Below are positions 1-9,128 of a stretch of 64,000 nt of DNA, piece after piece. The stretch's first letter is position 1. Every line of letters begins with the position of its first letter. The position numbers and the translations under genes are program-made. Where the stretch lies: positions 62,001 to 126,000 of the forward strand of contig JANQMN010000034.1 in NCBI GenBank assembly GCA_028280065.1. Direction: 5' to 3'. The DNA is from Hahella sp. (GTDB lineage Bacteria; Pseudomonadota; Gammaproteobacteria; Pseudomonadales; Oleiphilaceae). The notes below the pieces were generated by a model, which saw only the letters and a program-made list of their open reading frames with translations, had not been told where the DNA came from and made no database searches.

Positions 1-254
1 TTCAATAAATATAAGTGACACAACTCAAATAAAGCTAAATTCTTTGCAACAATTCACAACATATCGCTAAATTATCAAACGCTTAAATTCTTGAGCGGCG
101 TTAAATACAATCAGAGTATTTGCCGAAATGGAGGGATGACTTATGCTGCTTTTGATCCGCGGACTCCACATTCTGCGTGTTATTATTAACCCGGAGTTCA
201 AATAGCTTACATAACCAATTGATTTTGCGCCAGAAAAAGCACAAGGGATGAACA
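1..254. other. AT-rich left edge without a convincing gene
   Basis: AT-rich sequence with frequent stops on both strands. A 20-codon reading frame at about 139-201 has a GGAGGG stretch in front of it, and a 64-codon frame runs on the minus strand. Neither shows recognisable protein character. The left neighbour of the accessory cluster lies outside the window, so it is unknown whether the cluster begins here. Confidence 0.5.
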
Positions 255-935
255 TTGCCAATAAAGTCGAAATATCATAGACATCTATTGCTTATCACAG
301 GATGCGGAAGAGCGGGAACTCTGTATGCCTCGAAAGTCTGGCAAACTGTCGGCCTGGATATCCGGCACGAAAGGCCTGTTGCCCCAAATGGGGTAGTAGG
401 TGTTCATGGCATTGCGTCTTGGCTTATGGCAGTCGATGATCCATGCCCTCCCCATGGACCTAGCGCTCTGGATCATGAGTTTGAATGGACTATTCACCAA
501 ACCCGGCATCCACTCCAAAACATCTCAAGTGCTGCTCAATTCTTGCTCTCACGAAAGGTGGCGTGGGATTATGTCGCAAGAAATTACCCTCCCATAGGCA
601 TTGGTCTGCCCCGCTTTGACATAATGATTAAATCAAAGGAAAACATGCTCCTGTCTGCCATGCGGTATTGGCTACATTGGAACTTGTTTGCCGAATCGAA
701 TGCCATGATCCATGTCAGAGTCGAGGATTTAGCTAGCCGATTACCCAGCCTGATGCATAAGCTAAGCATCAAAAGCGAGGCGTACGAACTTGATACTATT
801 CCTAGAGATGTAAATAGCAGGAAGCAGTATATAAATGAAGAAAACTGGCACGTTACTTGGTCAGACCTAAAACAACTTGATAGAAAACTGGTAAGTGACA
901 TTCAGTTGAAGGCGGAGCAGTATGGATATGAGTAG
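255..935 (+). CDS. sulfotransferase-like P-loop protein
   Basis: A 226-residue protein that looks like a small sulfotransferase. Residues 14-22 read ITGCGRAGT, the form of the 5'-phosphosulfate loop of PAPS-dependent enzymes. A Trp/Gly-rich stretch follows, and then TRHPLQNISS at roughly residues 83-92, matching the RxP...S motif that contacts the 3'-phosphate of PAPS. If active it would move a sulfate group to an unknown acceptor. The start is TTG at 255, because the P-loop begins at residue 14 and the frame is closed just upstream; AAGGGA sits 6 bases before it. There is no signal peptide, so it is probably cytoplasmic. Next come a glycosyltransferase and an ATP-grasp gene on the same strand, which suggests a tailoring role. 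The acceptor is not predictable, and a non-catalytic P-loop relative is possible. Confidence 0.7.
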   Translation: MPIKSKYHRHLLLITGCGRAGTLYASKVWQTVGLDIRHERPVAPNGVVGVHGIASWLMAVDDPCPPHGPSALDHEFEWTIHQTRHPLQNISSAAQFLLSRKVAWDYVARNYPPIGIGLPRFDIMIKSKENMLLSAMRYWLHWNLFAESNAMIHVRVEDLASRLPSLMHKLSIKSEAYELDTIPRDVNSRKQYINEENWHVTWSDLKQLDRKLVSDIQLKAEQYGYE

Positions 936-971
936 GACTTTCACATCAGAGTATCAATACAGTCATTACCC

Positions 972-2186
972 ATGAGTGCAAAGAGGAAGATATTGCTGGC
1001 CTGGGAGCTTGGTAGTAACCATGGGCATATCGCTAAGCTAGTTAAAATTGCTGAAGAATTAATCTTGCGAGGACATCATATTTCTTTTGTGCTAAAGGAT
1101 CCTTTGTCTCTTGAAAAATTTAATGCGGCTTCATTATTAGAGAATGAAAAAGTAGAATTATTCCAGGCTCCATATAAAAAAATGGCTAGAACTCCTGATC
1201 AAGAAGTTAAATCTCTTCCGGAGATTCTTTTTTATCACGGATTTGCGACCATGGCTGATTTGAGTGGTTTGCTAGAAGAGTGGTTATTTCTGTTTGACAA
1301 GATTCAACCCGACATTGCAATAGCGGAATATGCACCGTCTCTGCTTGTCGCGTCCAGATCAAAGAAATGGAAAGAGCTAAGGTGCATAGTTGTAGAAAAT
1401 GGATTTGGCCATCTTCCACCCATACCGCCAGGTCCTTATCTCGCGCTTTCCCAAAACTCCAATAAATCTGCATGGAAAGAAGTCGCGGAAAGTATTGTCA
1501 AAGTCATCAACAGCTTGGCAATCGATTACAATTTAGAACCCTTGGAACACCTGGGTGATCTTTTCGCGGTCGAACAAAGTTTTATAACGACTATACCTGA
1601 ACTCGACTTTTATCCAAGACCGGATAGTTGCCATACTTACGTCGGAAACTTGGATTCTCCTTCTTCAGTATCATTCGGAGAATCTCCAACGATTGGAAAA
1701 ACCGCCTTTGCTTACCTCCGGCCTGAAAGCGGTCTTTTTTTTAAGATGCTGGATGCTTTCAAAAGTTTGGATATTAAAGTGCATCTGTATGCACCAGGTT
1801 TGAGGAGGCGTGATGTATTGAGGCTGTCTACGCAAAGTCTCTTGATTTCCACGCAACCTCTTAACACTGACCAATTCATGAAAAACTCAAATATCGTAGT
1901 CCACCACGGCGGTATCGGTATTCTGACATCAAGCCTATTAGAGGGCATTCCTAACCTGATCGCCCCCACTCAACTTGAACAAGAAAACAATGCCGCGAAA
2001 CTTGCAAAGATAGGATGTGGTTTATCTGTTTCCAAATCAGATAGCACGCTTGGGATACTTATGAAACTCAAACGGCTATTGTCGGATCTCAAATTCCAAA
2101 CACACGCAAATCAGGTTGCTCAAAAATATGTCCAATTTAAACAGACTGACTTTTTGAAATATATTTGTGATTACCTAGAACAATAA
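972..2186 (+). CDS. GT1/UGT-like glycosyltransferase
   Basis: A 404-residue protein with the two-domain GT-B layout of macrolide/UDP-glucuronosyl-type glycosyltransferases. The N-terminus reads ILLAWELGSNHGHIAKLVKIA, the acceptor-side fold with the usual GHxxP-like turn. The C-terminal half contains VVHHGGIGILTSSLLEGIPNLI followed by PTQLEQENNA, the nucleotide-sugar signature (HHGG...P...Q..NA). It would move an activated sugar to a small molecule, lipid or glycan; the sequence does not identify donor or acceptor. The start is ATG at 972 with only a weak Shine-Dalgarno. The next gene starts one base after this stop codon, so the two are probably co-translated. Codon use looks AT-richer than in the core genes from mutS onward, consistent with acquisition by transfer. 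Confidence 0.82.
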   Translation: MSAKRKILLAWELGSNHGHIAKLVKIAEELILRGHHISFVLKDPLSLEKFNAASLLENEKVELFQAPYKKMARTPDQEVKSLPEILFYHGFATMADLSGLLEEWLFLFDKIQPDIAIAEYAPSLLVASRSKKWKELRCIVVENGFGHLPPIPPGPYLALSQNSNKSAWKEVAESIVKVINSLAIDYNLEPLEHLGDLFAVEQSFITTIPELDFYPRPDSCHTYVGNLDSPSSVSFGESPTIGKTAFAYLRPESGLFFKMLDAFKSLDIKVHLYAPGLRRRDVLRLSTQSLLISTQPLNTDQFMKNSNIVVHHGGIGILTSSLLEGIPNLIAPTQLEQENNAAKLAKIGCGLSVSKSDSTLGILMKLKRLLSDLKFQTHANQVAQKYVQFKQTDFLKYICDYLEQ

Positions 2187-2187
2187 T

Positions 2188-3339
2188 ATGCTGCATGATT
2201 CACGGATTCTTATAATTGACAAACAAGGCTGGACTGGAATCGCCAGATTACCAAAAGCCTTAAGTGTCGCTGGCTTTAGAGTCGCAACCCTTTCTGCGCC
2301 AAGAGCTCTAATCTCTCTAAGCCAATACGTAGATCACCGAATTCATTGGAAATCAAACCAAGCAAAGCTTAGGCAAGAGGTTTTATATGACTTTTTAGAA
2401 CAAGTTGCTAGAGCTGTGGATTTTTGGAAACCGCACTGGCTAGTTCCTGCAGATGATCAGGTTGTGAGCCTTTTGCTGGATATTATTAGGGGAACCTACA
2501 AAACTGACAGTGTATCGCTACGACAAACTCGCGCACTTATTGTTAACTGTCTTGGAAATAGCGATCTTTACCCAAGCTTATTCAATAAGACAGAGACGCT
2601 ATCTCTGGCAAAGATCTGTGGAGTTTTAACCCCTGGAGAAACATATGTTAAGAATGCGCTTGCGACGTATGACTTTATTGAAAATCATGGCTTGCCAATT
2701 GTTCTCAAAGTCGCAATCAGCTCCGCAGGCAGAGGCGTTCAAATAATAAAAGAACTGAGCCAGGTTGAAGACTTTTTCAAATTACATGGACAGGTTCCTA
2801 CTGCAGCTCAGCGATATATTTATGGCAAACCTGTGTTACGAACTTCTATTGCCTACAAAGGAGAAGATCTTTCCTCTTTATGCTTTATTAAGGAAAAGTG
2901 CTTTCCTGGTGAACAGGGGCCAAGCAGCGTAGTGAGCTGGCTTAATCATAATGATATTGAACTAGCGACAAAGACACTGATAGGTAAAACTAACGCAAGC
3001 GGCTTTTTAAGTTTTGACTTCATGCTGGAATCAAAAACGAATCGACCCTATCTCATCGAATGCAATCTCCGTCCGACACCTGTAGCGCATCTAGGAGCAA
3101 AATTCGGCAACGATCTATGCAAAGCACTATTCAATCGCTTAAACGGCATCGAAATTTCTAATGATAAGCATATAAATTCAGACACCATAGCTCTCTTTCC
3201 CCAAGAATGGCAAAGAGCACCAGATAGCAGTTATATACAAAAGTATTACCATGACGTGCCCTGGGACGAACCAGAACTGCTGCAAGGACTACTTTTGAAA
3301 ATTAACCCACTTAACCATCCAGGAGGAAAACGTAATTAA
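2188..3339 (+). CDS. ATP-grasp domain protein
   Basis: A 383-residue protein of the ATP-grasp superfamily, whose members form amide or ester-type bonds through an acyl-phosphate. It has an N-terminal Rossmann-like part (RILIIDKQGWTG). The ATP-grasp core shows VLKVAISSAGRGV at about residues 171-183 (nucleotide-binding lysine and glycine-rich loop), QRYIYGKPV (hinge) and LIECNLRPTP near residues 290-299 (the Glu-x-Asn pair that holds Mg-ATP). The protein class is clear, but the substrate is not. It starts directly after the glycosyltransferase stop (TAATATG) with no Shine-Dalgarno of its own, so it is likely translationally coupled. With the sulfotransferase-like and glycosyltransferase genes it suggests a small ligation/glycosylation/sulfation cluster, which is an inference from context. 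Confidence 0.78.
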   Translation: MLHDSRILIIDKQGWTGIARLPKALSVAGFRVATLSAPRALISLSQYVDHRIHWKSNQAKLRQEVLYDFLEQVARAVDFWKPHWLVPADDQVVSLLLDIIRGTYKTDSVSLRQTRALIVNCLGNSDLYPSLFNKTETLSLAKICGVLTPGETYVKNALATYDFIENHGLPIVLKVAISSAGRGVQIIKELSQVEDFFKLHGQVPTAAQRYIYGKPVLRTSIAYKGEDLSSLCFIKEKCFPGEQGPSSVVSWLNHNDIELATKTLIGKTNASGFLSFDFMLESKTNRPYLIECNLRPTPVAHLGAKFGNDLCKALFNRLNGIEISNDKHINSDTIALFPQEWQRAPDSSYIQKYYHDVPWDEPELLQGLLLKINPLNHPGGKRN

Positions 3340-3354
3340 CTTCAGGAAGTTCAA

Positions 3355-3483
3355 ATGACGCGTGAACTATCCGCATCGACGATGCCGCAGATTCGAGCAG
3401 GCAAATTCCATCGAGTTACCATAACTGGTGTTCCCCTAAATCGCTCCGAAGTATATCCCTACCAACGGTCTCCTTCAACTTGA
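3355..3483 (+). CDS. possible 42-residue peptide downstream of the ATP-grasp gene
   Basis: A short frame beginning at ATG 3355 with AGGAAG five bases upstream, ending at TGA 3481-3483, 15 bases after the ATP-grasp stop. The peptide is basic and rich in Ser, Thr, Arg and Pro (it contains GKFHRVTITGVPLNRSEVYP). I recognise no family. It could be a precursor peptide for the cluster, the remnant of a longer gene, or chance. Position and ribosome binding site are its only support. Confidence 0.25.
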   Translation: MTRELSASTMPQIRAGKFHRVTITGVPLNRSEVYPYQRSPST

Positions 3484-3700
3484 TTGCCCTAGAAGTCATT
3501 GGTTTGGTATTCTGCAGCGTCGCATGGCTGCGAAATCTAACGTTTCTTTTCTACTCCCAATTGCTATAGATTAAATACTGCAGTTTCCTAGTGAATGGAG
3601 TTGAAGAACAAGAAACTGATACAGCCCGGCTTCTAACAAGCCGTCAATGAACCACTTTATATCCTTAGCTTAAAAATTTTTAAAACCTAGATAGAAAGGT
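3484..3700. other. intergenic region before mutS with one hairpin
   Basis: The gap between the ATP-grasp gene and mutS is 361 bases, including the possible peptide ORF. The rest contains no supported gene. A perfect inverted repeat (CGGCTT, five-base loop, AAGCCG) lies at 3627-3643 without a following T-run, so it is not a convincing terminator. The sequence becomes very AT-rich just before mutS, where its promoter would be expected, but I cannot place clear -35/-10 boxes. Confidence 0.4.
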
Positions 3701-6283
3701 ATGGCAGCAAAATCAAGCGGTCAAAAGAGCGAACACACACCGATGATGCAACAATATCTCGGGATCAAATCCAGCCATCCCGGGCAGTTGGTGTTTTATC
3801 GTATGGGTGATTTTTATGAACTGTTTTTCGAGGACGCCAAGCGAGCTGCGGAGTTACTCGACATTACTCTAACCCAGCGGGGTCAGTCCGCCGGTGAGCC
3901 CATCCCTATGGCGGGTGTTCCTTACCATGCCGCCGACGGTTATATTGCCAGGTTAGTCCGCTTGGGAGAGTCGGTGGTGATCTGCGAACAGATAGGAGAC
4001 CCCGCTACCAGTAAAGGTCCGGTCGAACGCAAGGTGGTACGTATAGTTACGCCAGGCACGCTTAGCGACGAAGCCTACCTGGAAGACCGGAAAGATAATC
4101 TGTTGGTTGCCATTAGTGTTACCAAAGAGCTCTTCGGAATTGCTACACTGGATATCAGCACCGGCCGGTTCCTGGTCCAGGAAGTTTCCGGGATCGAGGC
4201 ATTGAATGGCGAGCTTCAGCGCCTCAAACCTGCGGAGATACTCATCAGCGAACAGTTTCCCTTTCTATCGAACCTGGAAGGCTGGTCCGGGGTAAAGAAA
4301 CAACCGGTGTGGTACTTTGAACTCGACACGGCGAAGCGTCTGTTAAACTCACAGTTTCAAACCAAGGATCTGGGCGGTTTTGATTGCAACGACCTGACAG
4401 CGGCGCTGCAAGCCGCAGGCTGTTTACTCCAATACGCCCAGGAAACTCAGCAGTCCAGTTTGCCGCATATACGATCCCTGTTGCGCGAAAGACAGGAAGA
4501 TAACATTGTTTTGGATGCGGCAAGCCGTCGAAATTTGGAGATCGACACTAATCTTAGCGGTGAGTTTACCTACAGTCTCGCTTGGGTCATGGACAGCACG
4601 CAAACCGCAATGGGTAGCCGCCTGCTCCGGCGCTGGCTCAATCAGCCCTTGCGAAGCCAGCCCCAGGTGGAAGCACGCCAATACGCCGTTTCAGAGCTGC
4701 TCGATACCTACCTTTTTGAAGATGCACGAGACATATTAAAGCGAATAGGTGACTGCGAACGGATTCTCAGTCGGGTAGCCCTGGCGTCCGCGAGACCGAG
4801 AGACCTGGCCCGGCTGCGTGACAGCCTGGCGTTATTGCCCGAACTACAGGAGACGATCCTTGACAACTTACAGCATACGCATATCGCTGAGCTGGCAAGC
4901 CAGATTGGCAGCTTTCCCAGCCTGGTCGATCTGCTAGGGAAGGCTATCGAGGAAAATCCGCCGGTTGTGATTCGCGACGGCGGCGTGATAAGACCGGAAT
5001 ATGACGCTGATCTCGATGAACTTCGGGGAATAAGCAGCAACGCGGGCGATTTCCTATTGAGTATAGAGACCAGGGAGAGAGAACGCTGTCAACTTTCCTC
5101 ACTCAAGGTAGGTTACAACCGCGTCCATGGCTATTATATCGAGCTGAGCCGCAGCCAATCGGAACAAGCGCCGCCTGACTATATTCGCCGACAAACGTTA
5201 AAAAATACTGAACGTTTTATCACGCCGGAACTAAAAGAGTTTGAAGACAAAGCACTAAGCGCAAAGAGTCGCGCGCTTGCCAGAGAGAAGCTACTGTATG
5301 AACAAATCATACAGTCATTGGCCGAGCAGCTGAACGAACTTCAGACCAGTGCCAGGGCTGTTGCCGAATTAGATGTACTTTGCTGCTTTGCGGAGCGAGC
5401 ACTAGCGTTGAATTTCGGCAGGCCGGAGTTTGTTGAAGAGGATGTCTTGATTATAGAAGCAGGACGTCATCCGGTCGTCGAACAGGTAAGCACCGAGCCC
5501 TTTGTACCCAATGATATTTCTCTCGATCAAAACCATCGCATGCTAATCATTACCGGACCCAACATGGGCGGTAAATCAACCTACATGCGCCAAACGGCCC
5601 TGGCAACATTATTGGCCTATTGCGGCAGCTATGTGCCCGCGGCTAAAGCCAAACTAGGGCCAATCGATCGAATATTTACTCGCATGGGCTCTTCGGACGA
5701 TACCGCGGGTGGCCGCTCCACTTTCATGGTGGAGATGACGGAGACCGCTAACATTCTCCACTACGCCACCGAGCAAAGCCTGGTATTAATGGATGAAGTG
5801 GGGCGCGGAACCAGTACCTACGACGGGCTATCTTTAGCCTATGCTTGTGCTGAACACCTGGCCAAAAAGGTAGGGGCATTTGCGCTCTTTGCCACGCATT
5901 ATTTCGAACTTACAGAACTTCCCGCCCGGCAACCTAATGTTGCCAACGTTCATCTGACGGCGACCGAGCACCATGACGCAATCGTGTTCCTCCATACGGT
6001 GCATGATGGTCCCGCCAACAAAAGCTATGGTATTCAAGTGGCGCAGTTGGCCGGAGTACCGCAGGCTGTCATCTCGAAAGCCAAGCATCAGCTCGGCAAG
6101 CTAGAAAGTCAGCGCAATCAGCCGGCAAACATGACGCCGACCCTGCAAGACGACCTGTTTGCCGAACTGGAACCGAGCGAAGCCGAGCAACAGCTGTTGG
6201 ATCTCGACCTTGACGATATGACGCCCAGGCAAGCGCTGGATACACTGTACGCGCTAAAAGAATTGTGCCAAAAAGCTTCTTAA
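3701..6283 (+). CDS. mutS: DNA mismatch repair protein MutS
   Basis: An 860-residue MutS, the usual length. It recognises base mismatches and small loops after replication and recruits MutL. The mismatch-reading Phe-x-Glu is at F38-Y-E40 (GDFYELF). The connector, lever and clamp domains follow. The C-terminal ABC-type ATPase shows the Walker A loop GPNMGGKST from residue 619, and Walker B with the following loop ([16 protein letters not shown]) around residue 698. ATG 3701 is preceded by GAAAGG. The gene is followed by fdxA, as in Pseudomonas. Codon use changes abruptly from the AT-rich genes upstream to a typical core pattern here. I see no truncation or missing key residue. Confidence 0.98.
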   Translation: MAAKSSGQKSEHTPMMQQYLGIKSSHPGQLVFYRMGDFYELFFEDAKRAAELLDITLTQRGQSAGEPIPMAGVPYHAADGYIARLVRLGESVVICEQIGDPATSKGPVERKVVRIVTPGTLSDEAYLEDRKDNLLVAISVTKELFGIATLDISTGRFLVQEVSGIEALNGELQRLKPAEILISEQFPFLSNLEGWSGVKKQPVWYFELDTAKRLLNSQFQTKDLGGFDCNDLTAALQAAGCLLQYAQETQQSSLPHIRSLLRERQEDNIVLDAASRRNLEIDTNLSGEFTYSLAWVMDSTQTAMGSRLLRRWLNQPLRSQPQVEARQYAVSELLDTYLFEDARDILKRIGDCERILSRVALASARPRDLARLRDSLALLPELQETILDNLQHTHIAELASQIGSFPSLVDLLGKAIEENPPVVIRDGGVIRPEYDADLDELRGISSNAGDFLLSIETRERERCQLSSLKVGYNRVHGYYIELSRSQSEQAPPDYIRRQTLKNTERFITPELKEFEDKALSAKSRALAREKLLYEQIIQSLAEQLNELQTSARAVAELDVLCCFAERALALNFGRPEFVEEDVLIIEAGRHPVVEQVSTEPFVPNDISLDQNHRMLIITGPNMGGKSTYMRQTALATLLAYCGSYVPAAKAKLGPIDRIFTRMGSSDDTAGGRSTFMVEMTETANILHYATEQSLVLMDEVGRGTSTYDGLSLAYACAEHLAKKVGAFALFATHYFELTELPARQPNVANVHLTATEHHDAIVFLHTVHDGPANKSYGIQVAQLAGVPQAVISKAKHQLGKLESQRNQPANMTPTLQDDLFAELEPSEAEQQLLDLDLDDMTPRQALDTLYALKELCQKAS

Positions 6284-6344
6284 TAACTTGCGGTTGCCCG
6301 GTGCGCCATGCTTCACTACAATACTTGGCCCGAAAGCCTGACGG

Positions 6345-6375
6345 ACTCCGGCGCCACATTTAGCGCCTGGAGTTC
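6345..6375 (+). terminator. hairpin downstream of mutS
   Basis: ACTCCGGCGC pairs with GCGCCTGGAGT (one bulged T) around an eight-base loop, 60 bases after the mutS stop. No T-run follows, so it may be a transcript 3'-end stabiliser rather than a true intrinsic terminator. Confidence 0.35.
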
Positions 6376-6463
6376 ATTGAGGCGGAAATTTAGGCAATCC
6401 ACGACCAGAAAAACCCTGGTCACTGTATGACAATGACCGTTTTAGATATGTAGGGATCAAATC

Positions 6464-6790
6464 ATGACTTTTGTCGTTACCGAAAACTGTATCAAGTGCA
6501 AGTACACTGATTGTGTTGAAGTCTGTCCGGTTGACTGCTTCTATGAAGGTCCGAACTTCTTGGTCATTGATCCGGACGAGTGTATCGACTGTGCACTCTG
6601 TGAGCCAGAGTGTCCTGCCGAAGCAATTTTTTCTGAAGATGAGTTGCCGGAGGATCAGAAAGAATTCATCGAAATCAATTCCGATCTTTGCCGAACCTGG
6701 CCGAATATCACGGAAAAAAAAGATCCGCTGCCCGATGCTGAAAGTTTCGATGGTGTGAAAGGTAAACTTAAAGACCTTATTCGCGAATAA
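6464..6790 (+). CDS. fdxA: seven-iron ferredoxin FdxA
   Basis: A 108-residue ferredoxin carrying one [3Fe-4S] and one [4Fe-4S] cluster, a small cytoplasmic electron carrier closely resembling Azotobacter ferredoxin I along its whole length. The N-terminal cysteines are C9, C12, C17 and C21 ([15 protein letters not shown]). The second group is [12 protein letters not shown] at about residues 40-51. The C-terminal extension ([15 protein letters not shown]...) is typical of this subgroup. ATG 6464 follows a GGGAT ribosome binding site. In Pseudomonas fdxA lies between rpoS and mutS; here mutS is adjacent but rpoS is absent. A six-base-pair inverted repeat at 6403-6421 lies in its leader. Confidence 0.97.
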   Translation: MTFVVTENCIKCKYTDCVEVCPVDCFYEGPNFLVIDPDECIDCALCEPECPAEAIFSEDELPEDQKEFIEINSDLCRTWPNITEKKDPLPDAESFDGVKGKLKDLIRE

Positions 6791-6817
6791 ATATCAGCCA
6801 ACTGAAGCAACGCTTGT

Positions 6818-6842
6818 CCGGTGAAGGCTAGTTCCTCACCGG
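6818..6842. terminator. hairpin between the convergent fdxA and DUF4124 genes
   Basis: A perfect seven-base-pair inverted repeat, CCGGTGA and TCACCGG, with an 11-base loop. It lies exactly between the two convergent stop codons. Position suggests a shared transcript end; no T-run accompanies it. Confidence 0.45.
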
Positions 6843-7352
6843 TCAGGGCAAAATATCTCCGCAGAGGCTGGCATATTTACTGTTGATCTGTTTTCTTCGG
6901 TTGGCGAGATCTTCATCTGTCAGGTAAGACTTGCTGCCATCTTGGGCAATATCATAAAACGCATAATCGGTGTTAATCACATTCACATGACGCTGCATGG
7001 CTTTGCAACGGCTTTTACGCTTTTCTAAATCGACCTGTTCGCGCTGGCGGGCAGCCGCTTCCTGGCTTTCACGCTTTTTTATCTCATTGGCTATTTGATA
7101 GAACTCTTGATTAATTCGTTCTGCTTCCAAGCGCTGGCTATCCGAAACTGAAACATCCATCTCAATTTTCTGGGCCTTTTGGTCCGGCGGCCTATCACCA
7201 AAATGCACCTGGCCATTCTCATCGGTCCATTTGTAAATTTCCGCCTGCAAGGGGTCAAGAAACAGGGAAAAGCAAGTAACAAGAGCATAGGTTCCGCCCG
7301 TGCGCAGTAGAAACCTAATCCAGGCGGTCACGCCAACTGTATTCACCATCAT
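6843..7352 (-). CDS. DUF4124 domain envelope protein
   Basis: A 169-residue protein with an N-terminal hydrophobic segment (about residues 15-36) that serves as a signal peptide or anchor. A DUF4124 motif follows immediately ([20 protein letters not shown], about residues 37-56), a short domain common in gammaproteobacterial periplasmic proteins of unknown role. After it comes a charged helical region rich in Glu, Gln and Arg, probably a coiled coil, with one Cys pair. Its ATG overlaps the rnhB stop by four bases, so it is the last gene of the envelope superoperon. In Pseudomonas dnaE follows rnhB at this point. No precise function can be given. Confidence 0.8.
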   Translation of the reverse strand: MMVNTVGVTAWIRFLLRTGGTYALVTCFSLFLDPLQAEIYKWTDENGQVHFGDRPPDQKAQKIEMDVSVSDSQRLEAERINQEFYQIANEIKKRESQEAAARQREQVDLEKRKSRCKAMQRHVNVINTDYAFYDIAQDGSKSYLTDEDLANRRKQINSKYASLCGDILP

Positions 7353-7954
7353 TCCAACAGCTCTTTCACCGGTTTATAGCTTCGACGATGGATTGATGTT
7401 ACACCCAGCGACCGCAACGCCTCAAGATGTTGCGCTGTCGGATAACCTTTGTGCGCGGCCAGGCCATAACCTGGATAAACCCTGTCCAAGCGAACCATTT
7501 CCTGATCGCGCTCCAGCTTTGCCAGAATCGATGCAGCCGAAATCGAAGCGATCTTACTGTCGCCTTTCACTATAGCCTCGGCGGGAATGCTCAGCGCCGG
7601 TAGTTTATTACCGTCAATAAATGCATATTCCGCCGGCGGCTGCAACGTTTCAATTGCCCTTTTCATCGCCAGCAGACTGGCCTGCAGGATATTTATCCTG
7701 TCTATTTCGGCCACACTGCATCGCGCTATGGACCAGGCGACGGCATTATTTTTGATGGCTTCTGCCAGCCGTATTCGCTGGGAATGGCTAAGTTTCTTAG
7801 AGTCTTTTAGTCCCTTAATGGGCTTTTCAGGATCCAGAATGACCGCTGCTGCGACAACCGGCCCCGCCAACGGTCCACGACCGACTTCATCAACTCCCGC
7901 AGTGAAACGGTAGACAGCATCTTCAATATCAAACAACCCCAGTTGATCGCCCAT
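7349..7954 (-). CDS. rnhB: ribonuclease HII
   Basis: A 201-residue RNase HII, which nicks RNA embedded in DNA duplexes, chiefly misincorporated ribonucleotides. The N-terminal catalytic segment reads [19 protein letters not shown] (Asp-Glu pair near residues 22-23). The remaining carboxylates fit AFIDGN and [17 protein letters not shown]. It lies three bases after lpxB and overlaps the next gene by four bases, so it is co-transcribed. The lpxA-lpxB-rnhB order is conserved across Gammaproteobacteria. Confidence 0.97.
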   Translation of the reverse strand: MGDQLGLFDIEDAVYRFTAGVDEVGRGPLAGPVVAAAVILDPEKPIKGLKDSKKLSHSQRIRLAEAIKNNAVAWSIARCSVAEIDRINILQASLLAMKRAIETLQPPAEYAFIDGNKLPALSIPAEAIVKGDSKIASISAASILAKLERDQEMVRLDRVYPGYGLAAHKGYPTAQHLEALRSLGVTSIHRRSYKPVKELLE

Positions 7955-7957
7955 GGC

Positions 7958-9127
7958 CTACCTTTTGTGTTCGATGAGCTCGGCCACCGCCGAAGCGGCC
8001 TGTTCATTCGCATTGCGCTGTAGTGTCTGATGAAGATTGCGGAACTGTTCAGCCAAATATGCCGTTTTACTCTGATCAAGTTGCTGCAACAACGCCTGCC
8101 CAAGCCTTTCAGGTGTCGCATCATGTTGAATCAGCTCTGGCACTAATGCCTCATCTGCGAGTAGATTAGGCAAAGAAATATACTTTGCCTTGAGCATGAG
8201 CCGCATAAGCCAATAGGTGATACCAGCCATCTTATAGGCGACAACCATGGGCCTCTTTGCCAACATTGCCTCAAGTGTCGCAGTTCCCGAAGTAATTAGA
8301 ATCGCATCCGCCGCTTGCATAAGTTCGCGGCTTTGGCCATCTATGACCATTAAGTTAAGACGCTTTCGCGCCGATTCAGTCACTGTCTCTTGAATAACCG
8401 TTTCAATCTGCTTCCTTCGAGTTTGGTTGACCGCCGGAATCACGAACATAAGTTCAGGCTGTTTGTCGGCGAGCCAAATCATGGTTCTCATAAAGGTCGG
8501 CAGTAGCATCTTGATCTCCCCGCCACGGGAACCCGGCAATACCGCGAGAAGTTTACCATTTGGATTCAGCGACAGACTGCTTTGCATTGCCCTTTTATCT
8601 GGGTTTAGGGGCATGATTTCTGCTAACGGATGGCCAACAAACTTCACCGGCACTTGGTGCCGTTCGTAGAATTCGGCCTCAAAGGGAAACAGAGTCAACA
8701 TCAGATCGACAGCGCGGGCAATTTTATAGATGCGGTTCTGCCGCCACGCCCAAACCGAAGGGCTTACATAATGACAGGTTTTAACGCCTTGCCGCCGCAA
8801 ACGTAGTTCCACGCCTATGGTGAAATCCGGCGAATCTATCCCAATAAAGATATCCGGCGGATACAGGGTGAAGTGTTCAAGTATTTTCCGGCGAATGGCA
8901 AACAGTTCCCGCAGCCGTCCTAAAACCTCCACCAGTCCCATAACTGACAGGCGTTCCATCGGTACCAGACTGGAGAAACCGGCCTCAAGCATTTTCGGGC
9001 CGCCAATGCCTTCGAATACGGCATCGGGATAGTGACTTTTCAGTGATTTGATTAAGCCGCTACCAAGCAGATCGCCGGACATTTCACCGGCAATCATGCC
9101 GATTCGTAATGGCGAAGAGAGAGACAT
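7958..9127 (-). CDS. lpxB: lipid A disaccharide synthase
   Basis: A 389-residue GT19 enzyme that joins UDP-2,3-diacylglucosamine and lipid X into the beta-1,6 lipid A disaccharide at the inner membrane. Family marks are IGMIAGEMSGDLLGSGLI at the N-terminus, SPSVWAWRQNRI, the LAVLPGSRGGEI loop in the middle, and ITSGTATLEAML near the C-terminal donor site. I choose ATG 9127, one base after the lpxA stop, because the product then aligns with the E. coli N-terminus. A GTG at 9142 would add five residues and overlap lpxA. Translation is probably coupled to lpxA. Confidence 0.97.
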   Translation of the reverse strand: MSLSSPLRIGMIAGEMSGDLLGSGLIKSLKSHYPDAVFEGIGGPKMLEAGFSSLVPMERLSVMGLVEVLGRLRELFAIRRKILEHFTLYPPDIFIGIDSPDFTIGVELRLRRQGVKTCHYVSPSVWAWRQNRIYKIARAVDLMLTLFPFEAEFYERHQVPVKFVGHPLAEIMPLNPDKRAMQSSLSLNPNGKLLAVLPGSRGGEIKMLLPTFMRTMIWLADKQPELMFVIPAVNQTRRKQIETVIQETVTESARKRLNLMVIDGQSRELMQAADAILITSGTATLEAMLAKRPMVVAYKMAGITYWLMRLMLKAKYISLPNLLADEALVPELIQHDATPERLGQALLQQLDQSKTAYLAEQFRNLHQTLQRNANEQAASAVAELIEHKR

Positions 9128-9128
9128 C

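Noticed and set aside
67-261. 64-codon minus-strand frame at the left edge
   Set aside because: It has no family resemblance, no ribosome binding site and overlaps the start of the sulfotransferase-like gene. It probably arises by chance in AT-rich sequence.
3627-3643. CGGCTT/AAGCCG hairpin with TAACAAGCCG, considered as an integron-like attC site
   Set aside because: No second paired core site or GTT-containing right arm is present, there is no integrase, and mutS follows. It is likely a simple hairpin.
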